Made by a program: the position numbers and the translations under genes. This document shows, piece after piece, positions 22,460 to 35,375 of a stretch of DNA of 64,000 bases (positions are counted from its first letter, which is position 1; each line of letters starts with the position of its first letter). Origin of the DNA: Xenia sp. Carnegie-2017 (lineage: Eukaryota; Cnidaria; Anthozoa; Malacalcyonacea; Xeniidae); contig NW_025813487.1 of the NCBI RefSeq assembly GCF_021976095.1, forward strand, positions 14,686,563-14,750,562. Reading direction: 5' to 3'. The notes under the pieces are model-generated. The model was given only the letters and a program-made list of their open reading frames with translations. It had not been told where the DNA came from and made no database searches.

Positions 22460-22496
22460 GTCAAAATTATATATGTATATATATATATATATATAT
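22460..22496. repeat. AT dinucleotide microsatellite
   Basis: A run of alternating A and T interrupted once by G. The rest of 21293-22844 shows no gene or element. Confidence 0.8.
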
Positions 22497-22844
22497 GGTA
22501 GCTCATATATTGTAGCTCTATATAAATTGTAGCTCTAAATTGTACCTAAGTATACATCCTGTATATCATGTATATGTCCAATGTAATACCATGGTTGCCT
22601 CCATGTCCATTGTTCAAGTAAGTTCAACGAATAACGTATTTGCCAAATTAAAATTCAAAAAAATTCTAAGGTTGTATTACAAGAAATACGACCTTGCACA
22701 TCATCTATACTGGTAGCATTACAAACAATCCCGAATTTTGAGCTTGAAATCAGAAAAACTACAACAGAGCATCCCCTAAAGTAGGTGAAGTAGCTACTAA
22801 AACTTTTACTCAACCTCCCTAGGCTTTCGAGTATACATTTAATC

Positions 22845-22979
22845 AAGTCCTGAGAACGACTGTTTTTGTTGTTGTTGATTGACGTTTCGACAACCTTAGC
22901 GGTAGTCATCTTCAGAGTCAAAAGGACGATCATCATTTACAAACATATAACGATACTCCAGGGTTCAAACCATTTACTT
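22845..22979 (-). mobile_element. Short retroposed element with hammerhead-like core and 13 bp TSD
   Basis: Read on the minus strand: an arm ending GATCGTCC, then TTGACT-CTGAAGA-U-GACTACC-loop-GGTTGTC-GAAA-CGTC-AATCAA. Core positions are 22909-22915 (CTGAAGA) and 22885-22888 (GAAA). The stem II halves are 22889-22895 and 22901-22907. Stem I pairs five of six. The element is bounded by direct repeats TATACATTTAATC at 22832-22844 and 22980-22992, as expected for target-site duplication. Penelope-like elements and retrozymes are known to carry such minimal hammerheads. No protein-coding part is present. Confidence 0.72.
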
Positions 22980-22992
22980 TATACATTTAATC

Positions 22993-24870
22993 CTTAACCA
23001 CCCTCACTACCATCGTTTTACTCATAATTACCACTGAAGTTTAGGTCGAATGATTTCTTCGTGCTTCGTGTGCCATTCAATGGCGTAGCCAGCAAGCAAA
23101 TTTGCACTTGCTATGCAAATTTTTCTGTGTTGACTCGCTATAGAAACAATATATTTCCAAAGACTTATTTCATCTTTCGTCAAGGATGAAATCGAGACAG
23201 ACATTGGAAAGGTTGTACCCTTTTCTTTTAATTTGTCTCAAAATGTAATGTGTAATTTTTTGTACTCTTTCTTGGGCTGACCTCGAAAATAACTTTACAA
23301 TACGTAAAATAACAGGGTTATGGAGCAGCAAAATATCACCATTGGTGTAAGCAGCCAGGACAATGCGACAAACTTTATAAAAAGTCTTATATGTTCATAA
23401 TAATTTGCTGAATGCTGTTTGAGTGAGACAGGATTGCTAAAAATGGCAATTTTATGAATTATACGACCGAGATATCTATGGCAACTTCTAATACAGTTCT
23501 CGTACCAGAGATTGCTCCAAGAGAATCGTGTATACATTCTCTGTAATTTTCCCAATTATGACCGCCCCGCTACTGCTGACATAGCTCAATCAGGCCAAAC
23601 AAACACTGGCGGTAATTAACAAATAAAGCAGGAAACATGAAATAAATTGAATGAAACTATTGACGCCATCGTATTCCAACGAGTCGTGGCCACCATTGTA
23701 AAATCACTTTTCTTCAATCGTATCTCTGCTTGACGGAGCTCCAGCCTGTAGCTGTTACCATGGTGAATGATTTTCATGGTGTATTACACTAAATTCGCTC
23801 CGAATTCGCTCATCACGACATCTTCTATTGCTTTAAAGGAGTAACTGTTTGGAGTAAAAGCTTATTAGTTAATAGATTTAATCTATTTGTTTACACTTCT
23901 GACAATGAGCGATATTACTACCTTTAAATGCAAAGAAAATTTAACCTGCTACGATAGTAATCCGGTGTAGTGTAAACGGGAACTTAGTTTTCAGCTTCAC
24001 TTCATTACTTGATGCACATGTTTGTTTGGGTGTTGGGTGATTGTTGTTTTCTTTTTCCAGAGGTATAATCTTGTATGGAATGGCAATAGGATCGCTGCCT
24101 TTCAGGCAAGTAACAAACAGTGACGGACACTAAAGTGGAGGCGAGCCATGGTTGCATAAAATATCTTATTTTCTGGGACCACACTATATCTTTATCGTTG
24201 GTGTTTTTGCATTTCTTTGAAAAATTGAATATCGGCAATACATTGAACGTGTCAATGTTGGGGGAAACTTTTTACGACGCTCCCTTTTTCAGTTCTGATG
24301 TCTTCAGGGGACATTTTGTCATATTAGGTAAAATTGGCGGCATGGAATACTCCGTCTGAAAGTCAAACTTCTCACGAGCTTGTAGGCATTAAGAGAAAAC
24401 AATATAATCAGTCAACGGTGTTCTCATTATCTTTTGTTTCTATTAATGCTTTCGGCACATGAAAGGTTCGACGCTTCAAAAGAACTTTGCACGAGTTCCT
24501 AATTGCGCGAGAGCGAAGTCACGCAAATTGATTTTAACCGTAAAGGCCTGCAATAGCAGATGAGGCAAATGGAGGAGAAAGATCCCTGCGATATTTTACA
24601 CACTATAGACTCCGAACATGTTACTACAATTTAAAATTATTAGTAATATCAAATAGTAAGTGTAAAATGTAAGTGACATTTTAGTAGGAAGGGGGAGGGG
24701 AAGGAGGGGAAGCTCTGCACCCACCAAAATAAATCTTTACTAATGTGTTATCAAGCCTGTCGGTTTAAAGATATAATTTTTTGTTTCAAATGAAATCGGT
24801 GTACATATAACAAAATCGAACAACCTTGAGAGCTTATATAGAATTAGAGACATATGGCAAAAAAACACAG
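22993..24870. other. Intergenic, nothing recognised
   Basis: Only short chance open frames on both strands. No RNA gene, exon or repeat array is seen. Confidence 0.5.
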
Positions 24871-24957
24871 GTTGGTCTTGATGAACACCAAAGAGTTCAC
24901 ACTGCTCGTTTTATTCGTCTTGATGAACACCAAAGAGTTCACACTGCTCGTTTTATT
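24871..24957. repeat. 42 bp tandem duplication
   Basis: GTCTTGATGAACACCAAAGA through CTGCTCGTTTTATTC is present twice with no differences, which makes a short frame repeat LMNTKEFTLLVLF. No gene is supported. Confidence 0.85.
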
Positions 24958-25344
24958 CGATAAAATTGATATTTCAAGGCCTGTACAATCATCCGAGTAT
25001 CACTTCAGAAGCAAGGGACAACAAACCAAATCTCCTCATTGAACGCTATCACAGAAAATATTGACAGAGTTGAGCATTCTTTCACCTTAGGTGATTAATA
25101 CAAATAATAAATGATCTGAGTAAGATTTAGTTTTTGTGATAAATTCACGACAAAGACTTGAATTGAGTAATATAACCATATTTCAACGGTTTCGTTGTTG
25201 TTTTTTTATACGCATCAGCGTTATTATAGGCTGAGAAATGAAGGAATATTTTGTCATATTATGTATAACAGTATGTGCTTAATATAATACAGCTGTAGAG
25301 TCTGTGTAGTTCACATATAGTTGTGAGTGTGGTAATTCTTTCGG

Positions 25345-25590
25345 CGATGACGGTTTACAACAATTACAACAACATGTGAACGCGGAGTGTTGTAGAACAG
25401 TTGGAATGTATCGCCGATGAAATTACAACAATTACAACTAAATGTGAACGTGGAGTGTTGTAGAACAATTGGAATGTATCGCGGATGAAATTACAACAAT
25501 TACAACTAAATGTGAACGTGGAGTGTTGTAGAACAATTGGAATGCATCGCCGATGAAATTATAATAATTACAACTACATGGGAACTGGAC
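25345..25590. repeat. 68 bp tandem repeat, about 3.5 copies
   Basis: Unit ATTACAACAATTACAACTAA followed by ATGTGAACGTGGAGTG and a GTATCGCGGATGAA end. Copies differ at a few sites. Confidence 0.85.
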
Positions 25591-25599
25591 TTAAGTGAA

Positions 25600-28216
25600 A
25601 ATAGACTTGTTATACCTTCCACCATTTATCTTTTGATAAATATATGAACTGTTTTAACACTCAAAAACTACAAATTAAAGAATATATGTATAGGTATGTA
25701 CATTATATCAATACATTCATGGTTTATTTAAAATATATATCATAAACTATTTTATAAATAATTATTATATAGAAAAAAAAACATATTCTGCATAAATTGA
25801 AGAAGAGAAGATCAAAACGAAATTCGATCAGAATACACAGCAGACAAAAAGTCCATTTTGAAGTGGATATTTGAGAAAGACAAAAGACAATTATGTAACA
25901 GTAATATTTGCTATGTATTTAGAATAACTATACTTATACTTTATAATACTCTTTGTACTAATATACTCTTAGATATATTTGGATTTCAAAACACCTCGAC
26001 AATCCCATGGAAATTCACTGCATAGCATTGCCATAGAGGTATTTTAAATTTGAGAATGAGCAGCTATAATGATTTATTTGACAAACTCTCGATCCACAAC
26101 TGACTGCGCCACTTACAAATTAAAAATTTGACATGTGGAATATTGATCCGCCTACTCACACCAAAAACGTCTACAATTAACACAGTCATTACATGAAAAA
26201 GAAAGCAGAAAATTTGATAGTACCATATTGCCATTGTCGCCATGTTGTAAACGTGGGATTTTTTACACTTACTTCATTCATAAAAAGCCCATCTAACTAA
26301 CAAGAATTCCTTCGTTTCCGTTCTTCCTCCATGCAAGATCTCGTTTCACGGTTATTTAGAGCAGTCATGTCAGAAATGGTAATAATGACAAACCTTGATG
26401 TTAGTTATAAATTACGGTTCATTAAAATATATATCTTATAGATCGCATGATTGGGCGATATGCTGAACGGTTTCAAATCTGTACATTTCTTTTCATGCCC
26501 TTGAACGCATATTTGCATGTACGTCACTTATATTATACATTGTAAGTGCACCCTTAAGTCGATATGTACAGCTCTCACGACATAAAAAGTGACATAGTTT
26601 AAAAAAATACCGGGAACTAGATCACTTTCGTGCTTTTCCATATCGATTAAAAGTATCAAAAGAGGCTTCTCCAAACCAAACAAATATAAGCATCATTGAA
26701 AATAAAACATCTCAGAACATTCTACTTTGAGGTGGTCAAAATGTCGAGAGTCGTGAGCATTGTAACCTTGGCCTACTAAGCTTCGTTGAGCAATGAGCGC
26801 ACATTAGCACTGCATAAAGACCGCTTCATCGATTTGAATAGTATATATTCGTGCTTACGGTATGCACAAAGTTACATTCAGCAGGTGTTAAATAAAAAAA
26901 TTGAAGTACCCTAAAAACAAGTGCGCATGAACAGACAAGGTGCAAATTATTCATTTGCAAAACTTGTAGCACACTAAAGATTTTAAACAACAATTTCTTG
27001 AGCAAAGAAGTTCTAACATCTACGAGCTATTTTTGCCAGTTGGTTCAGCGAACACTTTTCATAATGCGTTTGACATGTCGGTGTTAATCTTTTATAAAGC
27101 GTGCGTGTCGGTTCACAATAATTTGATTAAAAAAAAACGAAAAGCGCTCAATTTTAACGATATTCATTGTTTACGGATCCAACAATGCAAATAAACAAAA
27201 ACAAAAGAAAACTCGGTCATACGCGTTCAAGAAACGCATTTTAAAAGAAACTTGAACATGCCCTGTTTCGTAACACTCGCTATATTCGCACTTTACTTTT
27301 GAGTTTCTATGGCTCAGTCCCTTGATGAATTTACTCATGAGCGAATCAATTTTGCATTAGCGTATCTATGAAGTTTTTCGAAAAATTTCCTACGTGTATA
27401 CTTCTCAGAAACATCTAGTAGTATCCACTGAGTACACTCGTAACTACATGGCAAATACTGATTATCAACACATAGCAACTGCTCCCACGCAATTTCGCAT
27501 CATTACAGAAGATATCTTCATATGTGATTTGGCAATATCTTCAGAACGTATTGATAAATGCATGATATACTCTGCCATGGCATATCTAAGAAAACTTCAC
27601 GAAATAATGACGACAATTGCAGTGACACACATGACGTATAATGTAAAACAGGAATTCTCGAATGATTTTCTAGAGGAAACATTTATGGGAAGAAAGTGTT
27701 CTCGGAGGAGTAAAAGTGCCACTTATAAATATGGCAATACTTAGTACAATCGAGTGAAAACTATTTTACCGTCCACGAGTATCGAGAGAATCTAAATATT
27801 TTTCTGTAAACATATGCAAACTTAAAAGGAATCATTATCAGTAGTTTGAAACAGATGTCCAAATTATAAAATATTCAATTCGAGCTTGTTCTGTGATTAA
27901 GATACCTCTTGTATACCTAATATTCTCTTATGCGGAAAACAGCAATGAAACAGGGGAGGTGGGGTGAGGCAGATATATTTACATTATACATGTTGTATAA
28001 CGTACATAGCTATTTCCCTCGATACTTGATGTCAAAATTGTATATTACATTTGTCATAAAAGATTAACTGAAGATATGTCGCAACTACACACGCACCTTT
28101 CACGGGAAATGATGCATCACCTTCCATTGTTATTGAATCGTGCCATGACAAAGTCCCTCATTACAGCCGTGCAGAGTACTCCTGATTGTCAATAGGGAAG
28201 CATAAAGGCCGCGAGA
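25600..28216. other. Intergenic, one 116-codon open frame of unknown worth
   Basis: A plus-strand frame at 27394-27744 is open for 116 codons (begins GTG; contains TTIAVTHMTYNVKQEF). It has no ATG near its start, no clear splice sites and no recognised domain. Nothing else is seen. Confidence 0.4.
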
Positions 28217-28338
28217 ATGGTGGACTGGAACGGAGCACATCTGAAATCAAAGTGGCCGCATAATGAGAGAGAAGCGATCATTCGAATGATGTCAAGTTTG
28301 AGTCGATACACAGAGAACTATTATGAAAACATTAAGAG
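28217..28338 (+). CDS. Candidate first coding exon, unknown gene
   Basis: The start AGAATGG has A at -3 and G at +4. It opens 40 codons reading MVDWNGAHLKSKWPHNEREA, then IIRMMSSLSRYTENYYENIK, and ends at a perfect AG-GTAAGT donor in phase 2. Composition is protein-like and free of repeats. Phase 2 does not fit TFAP2 exon 2, so it is not an AP-2 first exon as it stands. I find no partner exon in the next kilobases. Confidence 0.4.
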
Positions 28339-30890
28339 GTAAGTTTTGTGCATGTGCGTAAAATTTCATCATAGAACATGTACAAGTGTATTCGATAACC
28401 ACTCGTGAACGCCGCTTCAACTACGCATGTATTGACAAAATGTTCGTAATGCTTTCGATGTATTTCAAAAGTTCCATTCGGAATGCTACGGACATACATA
28501 TCTGCAGAGATGTTTTAGTTTTGCTCTAAAGTACACGGAGTTCCGCACTGTATTGTATCGTATCGTTGTGACGCATCGCACTATCCAACAACTTCTATAC
28601 ACAAATGAGGGTGTAATTTTATTGCTCGGGGTGAAATACTATATACTGCCGGATATGTACTTTAAGTGACTTGTTGTAGAGAAGACTTATACAATATATA
28701 TGCTCTTTGCGAGAAGTTTCAAGCATAAAATTTAGGCCAATTTATCGGATACAATGAACTCTCGGTGACCGACTTCCGACAGTTCGAAATGTTGTGACTG
28801 AGTTTTGATTTGTAATTCCGACACTTGCTCGCGAATTGCTATTTCCATGGCAAAATACTGCGCATGTTTCGGCTACGAGGAGGGCATCATGTACGAGCGG
28901 GTCCTTTATGTTTCGCGAGGTTTATTTATGGCTCATTCACGATCAAAGCAGTATCTTTGAGTTTGGTAGCCATCAGCTGCGATGGATGAAAAATTTTGAG
29001 AATTGTGATTAAGACTGCCATCATTGAACGAGAAAATCACGTTTCCATGAACTCGTGTAAGCATTGTAACTCAGCCAGGTTAGTGTCTTGTTGAAGAACA
29101 TAGTACAGTACAACGTCTCCTATCTCGTATTCTTTTGGCATTGATAGCATCTAGTTAAGCAACCTCCCTGTACTATACGTGTTCAAGCAGCAGGCCATAC
29201 ATCGAAGAAAACGAGAAGGAAATTCGGTGATTAATATATCAAGGGCTATAAGGAACGAGTGCTCGAAATGTTGTCTCCTCTCAACTAAATAAACACGAAA
29301 CCAAGCGATGATTGCAGTATTTCAGACCTTGCCTCACAAGGTTTAGAATAAACAGATTACAACGAGCAATCCAATTGGAAGAACAGTGAGACGAAATCGT
29401 GGTAAACAACCAACAGCGACAAAGCAGCCATTCAAGTCAATTAGGTCGATCAGAGAAGTGCTTCAAGACATAAGTTACCTTGATTGAAAACACTGCTCGA
29501 AGTTGTAATTTTTTTGAGAGTTTTTATCACTCCAGCGTTCCCTAACTGTTGACATTTCTTACTACGAGGTGAAACGACGATTATTCGTTTCCCGAATTCA
29601 CAGAGAAAGAAAAAAGCTTGATCAAATCTGTTTTAAAGGTGCCTGAATTTACTCACCGTCGTTCTCATGAATTGCTTTATATCTTTAAGGTAAGTCCACG
29701 TCAGAATCACGCTTCTTTATTTCTAAAGAAGGGATCGTTATTTGATTATGATGTTTTGTACCGAAACGAATTGTACCTCGGCATGTGATAGGAGTTGGTT
29801 CTTGGTTGCTGAATGCCTTCAAGATTAGCGTAGTCCATGATGATGTATGATATTTTACTGTATAAAACCGCTTTCTAAACTCTGCTAGTCACAGTATTAT
29901 TTGTAAACAAGGCAGTTTGCAAGAATGTATTAAGAAACAGACAAATAAAAATGTAACTTATACAGGGAAACTACGGATATAATCATACCAAACACAATTT
30001 TGTTTTTATAAATGGCACTCTATCACAGCAATTTACACAAACGTTGACCAAAAAATACGGACGCTTCAGCTATAATAATTTGCTACTTTTATGCCGTGTA
30101 AACGGGCAAATGGTTCATAGCGAAGGGTAGCTAAGAACTGAAACAAATTTTATACATATCCAGATAAATGTAGAATTTTCTATGTAATTTAACCAAACCC
30201 CACCGCCCAACTATGTATTACGCACATTGCACGGTTTCATCTTGTTTCAACGATGTTCATGTAATGGTACTTACTAAATAAAACGAGTTTCCCAGGCATC
30301 GTGCATGATAAGAAAACCTTTCGCCTTGCTTCATGTATTCGATTCTAAACCTTTGCAGAACGCGGGCTTTAATTCAGCGAATAGTCTACAACGATAGACA
30401 ACAACGATTTCAAGACTCAACTGTACATATGTGATTAGATATGCGCGATTAAAGCAATACACACAAAGACTCAAAGAGTCCAAGAGTAGATCTTTATTAT
30501 ATCTTACCAATATATTTCATGTGGAAAACCTGCGGAACTGCACAATATTGATGACATACTTATAAAATCATGTTTATTGCCTATGAATAAAGCACCATCA
30601 TAAGGTACAAAAGGTATACAAATGAACTTAGAAAACATTTGAGACAAAATCCGACGATAAAGAAATTCTTTCACTGTCAATATTTGCATGACCCAACAGG
30701 TTGTTCGACAGAAGAAAACACGAAACCTTTAAGCCTTTGGTATCAATTTGAAAGAAAAATGTAGCAAACGAGTATAAGTTTTAATACCAAGTGTATTTCC
30801 ACAAGTTAACGAACTTTACCAAACAATGTACAGTAGCGCTTTGGCTAAAACAATTTATCACTAATTTCTTAACTCATTTGCAATGGTTAT
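28339..30890. other. Intergenic or intron, nothing recognised
   Basis: Single-copy AT-rich sequence. If the 28.2 kb exon is real this would be its first intron. No second exon could be supported. Confidence 0.45.
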
Positions 30891-31035
30891 CTAATTGTTC
30901 AGAGGTTAATGTTGATTTATTCTGACCGGTACATTGGATTGAAATTATACTTCGACGAAGACATCTAGTTGTTCAGAGGTTAATGTGGATTCATTCTGAA
31001 CGCTACATTGGGTTGAAATTTATATTTCGACGAAG
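30891..31035. repeat. 74 bp tandem duplication
   Basis: CTAATTGTTCAGAGGTTAATG through GACGAAGA appears twice with about ten differences, so it is older than the other duplications nearby. Confidence 0.75.
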
Positions 31036-31967
31036 AAAACGGCAATGCACGCAGCAAGTACATATACACAAGCACATCGCCAAAATATTTCATAACCTAA
31101 AAAAATGCAACCACCTACTGATTACAAGTCAGCACAAGTAAACAAGGTATATGTGTTTTGTTGTGCCATTTCAAAGTGAATTGTTCACTATCATCTTTTT
31201 GTTCGACCAACTCACATAGCTATATCCCTTCTATATATTTTAAAGAACACGTTTACGAAATCTGATGTTTTTAAGGTACTTTCTGAAAATGCATGATGAT
31301 AAACACTTGCTATTTACGAGAAACAGATGTTCTCTAATGTTTTCGGGACTTTTGGTATGATTTCATGATTTTTAAAAGTTGTCAATATCATTGTAAAACA
31401 TAGCTATTCTCAAACTTTTATCTTGGACGTTTCGAGAGCGTTCTCTCGAGTATGAATCGTCTGTTTTGAACGTATTTTCGAGGTAAAATGATTTATGAAA
31501 CATTGTTGATCAAGCCCTTAATACTGATAATTAACACGACCTTGACTTGGTATAGCTAGATAGTTTCTAAAACGTAAATTTTCGAGTTCTTTACGCTCTC
31601 ACTAGCTCTCTTTTGCTATATGATACGTAGTTTTGCAGTTGCATATAAAAATAAAAACATTAAAAATCTAAGTAGTGCTTTGCAGTATTATGATAAGGAT
31701 GACATAATTTTTTGACATACTGACGTCGATTATATATTTTTTACTCGTTTGTGAGGGAGGCAAACACTGAGACCCAGATATGTTATTTGAAATCGACGAA
31801 AATACTATTTCTTTACAGAATTTGAATTAAGATATGGGAGTTGGTTAGTTCCCTTTAAAATATTGCCTAAATTGAACTTATTCATTTCGTAATTGTGTAG
31901 CGTTGAAGAGATCACTGCAACGGTGGCATGGAATATAGGCTAGTGATTTAAATAATTCAGTTTTCAA

Positions 31968-32290
31968 AAGAGAACATAGCTTCAATAATAAGCTTCACAA
32001 TATATTGTTGTTAGTAGCATCCCTTGTAAGGCAATAATCAAGTACATACATAAAGACCATGCAAGTTTTTACATAACTTCAATAATAAACCTCATAATAC
32101 ATTGTTGTTTGTAGCATCCCTTGCGAAGGTAATAATCAAGTACATACATAAAGATCATGCAAGCTTTTACATAGCTTCAATAATACACTTCACAATATAC
32201 TGTTATAAGTAGATCCCTTGTGAAGATAGTCATCAATTACATACATAAACACCATGCAAGTTTCTACAAAGCTTCAATAAAAAGCTTCAT
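31968..32290. repeat. 97 bp tandem repeat, about 3.3 copies
   Basis: TTCAATAATA recurs at 31981, 32078, 32176 and 32273, with CAAGTACATACATAAAG inside each unit. Divergence is about 10-15 percent. Confidence 0.82.
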
Positions 32291-32442
32291 AAAATACATG
32301 AAAAGACCATGTATTATATGATTCATGGTATGTCTATCAAACAATTTTTCGATCGATGCATCTTAGAAAGATGTGTAGTTTTATTTGTCATGTGTAAACG
32401 ATTCTCCATTGTTCTCTCTCTTGCATGCTGTTTTTAAAGTCA

Positions 32443-33315
32443 CAATGATTCGATGTGCTTTCCCCCTATCGACAAACAGTGATACGTTCTATACACGCAT
32501 GAAGGGGAGAAATGTTTGTACCTAAAATGTTTTTATACTCACATTGATTCGATGTGCTTTCCCCCTATCGACAAACAGTGATATGTTCTATACACGCACG
32601 AAGGGGAGAAATGTTTGTACTAAAATGTTTTTATACTCACAATGATGCGATGTGCTTTCCCCCTATCGACAAACAGTGATATGTTCTATGCACGCACGAA
32701 GGGGAGAAATGTTTGTACATCAAATGTTTTTGTACTCCCAATGATTCGATGTGCTTTCCCCCTATCGACAAACAGTGATATGTTTATACACGCACGAAGG
32801 GGAGAAATGTTTGTACATCAAATGTTTTTGTACTCACAATCATTTGATGTGCTTTCCCCCTATCGACAAACAGTGATATGTTCTATAAACGCACGGAGGG
32901 GAGAAATGTTTGTACATCAAATGTTTTTGTACTCCCAATGATTCGATGTGCTTTCCCCCTATCGACAAACAGTGATATGTTCTATACACGCACTAAGGGG
33001 AGAAATGTTTGTAAATCAAATGTTTTTATACTCACATTGATTTGATGTGCTTTTCCCCTATCGACAAACAGTGATACGTTCTATACACGCACTAAGGGGG
33101 GAAATGTTTGTACCTAAAATGTTTTTGTACTCACAATGATTCGATGTGCTTTTCCCCTATCGACAAACAGTGATACGTTCTATACACGCACTAAGGGGGG
33201 AAATGTTTGTACCTAAAATGTTTTTATACTCCCAATGATTCGATGTGCTTTCCCCCTATCGACAAACAGTGATACGTTCTATACACGCACTAAGGGGAGA
33301 AATGTTTGTACATCA
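32443..33315. repeat. 98-100 bp tandem repeat, nine copies
   Basis: CGATGTGCTT recurs at about 32451, 32550, 32648, 32748, 32846, 32945, 33044, 33144 and 33241. Each unit holds a pyrimidine block (CTTTCCCCCTATCGAC) and a complementary purine block (AAGGGGAGAAATG) about 45 bp apart, so every unit can fold into a hairpin. Frames inside are not genes. Confidence 0.9.
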
Positions 33316-34562
33316 TTATAATACACGAAATATATTGGATTGAGAAACACATCAATCACGAACCGCAATCTATCTCAAGCTTTTGAGCTTATTTCACATG
33401 GATTTAATTTTACCCCCTCTTACTTAAAACGCCTGCTTCAATGTTTTAATTTTGGCTGATACAATCAATGGAATGTTATTGCATGAAAAAAGCAAATTGA
33501 TTGTTTATGGAAATTTACTACCTAAATGTTAAGACGAATTGATTTGTTAGGCTCTCCACATCAATCAATAAATGTGGGACACAAGGCTTAGTTTAATGTG
33601 TGAGGAGAAATTGACGTACGTACAATTACCAATATGGACAACAATTGTTAAAATTTCATTTAAGTTGCATCACATTCATTTAGGTTAAATATGTTAATTC
33701 TTGACGTAATTCATTTTGTGATTTTGATAAATGTTTCGCTCAATGGTACGCGGTTCACGCCCATTTCAAACGCAAGTCGATCTGATGAGAGAGTTAATAG
33801 GATTCTCGACGGATACGCTTTCGGAAATCGGAGAATGTTAAGCGGGATTATGGACTCGACATTCTTTCTCTAATAATATTGTTGGCTATCATGTTGTTCA
33901 ACAAACCGACAAACTTGATGCAGCTATGTACACACCATGCCAGCGAGGTTTTCACATGCGCAAGAAAAAGCAAGTATTGTTCAGAAAACTGTAAGGTTAA
34001 AAAGATAGAGGTGCAACGCACAAGGATACGACTTATGCTGATATAATGTAAGGAGTAAAAGAAATCTTTTTCAAATTCTTCACAAGTTAGACAGACTACA
34101 TTTATACATACACGTGTTTTGACAGTTGGTTGTATTGAGCGAAGAAAGGAGAAGTCTTGAAATTATCTAACAAGATGTCTCTCTCAAAATTCTTCATGTC
34201 GAGGCAAATCGAGGGCTTGAAGTTCATGGTTATGCTTAGAGGGAGGGGAAGAGGGGTTAGCGAGAGAGGAGAGGGATGTATAAATATCAAATCACTTATG
34301 CATGGCGAAATGATGCAATTTCAAAAGTTTGTTTTTAAATTTGAAGAGTTCAAGTTCCACACAAATCTAATTACATCATCCGGACGCTCAGACTGAATCA
34401 TATGATTTATACCGATAGCTTATTTCAATATACGTTTAAGGCTGCCACGAATAAATATTCAATATTTTTGACAAACATTTTTGTAATGCAATCAGCCAAA
34501 CAAAAACCGAGCACTTTAACTGTGAAAAAAGCAACTTTTGAGAATTGACCACATTTTATAGA
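33316..34562. other. Intergenic, nothing recognised
   Basis: No exon, RNA gene or array is seen. Short frames at 33691-33873 and 34157-34396 have no support. Confidence 0.5.
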
Positions 34563-35375
34563 TGCAACGTCAACCGCGAGTCTTGTGCCGAAGCATCAAT
34601 GAATGCATTCAAAAAGAAGCAGCGTTTAAGAATCAAACACATTGTATATAGAACAGATACAACGTCAACCGCGAGTCTTGTGCCGAAGCATCAATGAATG
34701 CATTCAAAAAGAAGCAGCGTTTAAGAATCAAACACATTGTATATAGAACAGATACAACGTTAACCGCGAGTCTTGTGCCGAAGCATCAATGAATGCATTC
34801 AAAAAGAAGCATCGTTTAAGAATCAAACACATTGTATATAGAACAGATACAACGTCAACCGCGAGTCTTGTGCCGAAGCATAAATGAATGCATTCAAAAA
34901 GAAGCAGCGTTTAAGAATCAAACACATTGTATATAGAACAGATACAACGTCAACCGCGAGTCTTGTGCCGAAGCATCAATGAATGCATTCAAAAAGAAGC
35001 AGCGTTTAAGAATCAAACACATTGTATATAGAACAGATACAACGTCAACCGCGAGTCTTGTGCCGAAGCATAAATGAATGCATTCAAAAAGAAGCAGCGT
35101 TTAAGAATCAAACACATTGCATATAGAACAGATACAACGTTAACTGCAAGTCTTGTACCGAAGCATCAATGAATGCATTCAAAAAGAAGCAACGTTTAAG
35201 AATCAAACACATTGTATATAGAACAGTACACATACAACTTTAACCGTTAGTCTTGTACCGCAGCATTCATTAATGCATTCAAAAAAAAGCAGCGTTTAAT
35301 TAACGATACATTATATAGATACTATACGTTAACCACAAGCATTGTGCCGCAACACTTATTAATGCATTCAAAATT
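34563..35375. repeat. 95 bp tandem repeat, about 8.5 copies with decay to the right
   Basis: Units contain ACCGCGAGTCTTGTGCCGAA and the palindrome GAATGCATTC. Units from 34660 to about 35100 are nearly identical. The last two (35225-35375) are shortened and more than 15 percent diverged, a polarity typical of arrays homogenised at one end. Confidence 0.9.

Noticed and set aside
22966-22978. GGTTCAAACC as a tRNA B box
   Set aside because: It lies in the arm of the repeat family. No A box or cloverleaf can be drawn around it.
27394-27744. 116-codon plus frame as a gene
   Set aside because: Begins at GTG, has no supported start or splice sites and no recognised similarity. Kept only as a note.
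31427-31465. Hairpin GAGAG-AACG-CTCTC followed by GAAACGTCC on the minus strand as a further hammerhead
   Set aside because: The CUGANGA box is absent (CATACTC instead), so only half of the core is present.
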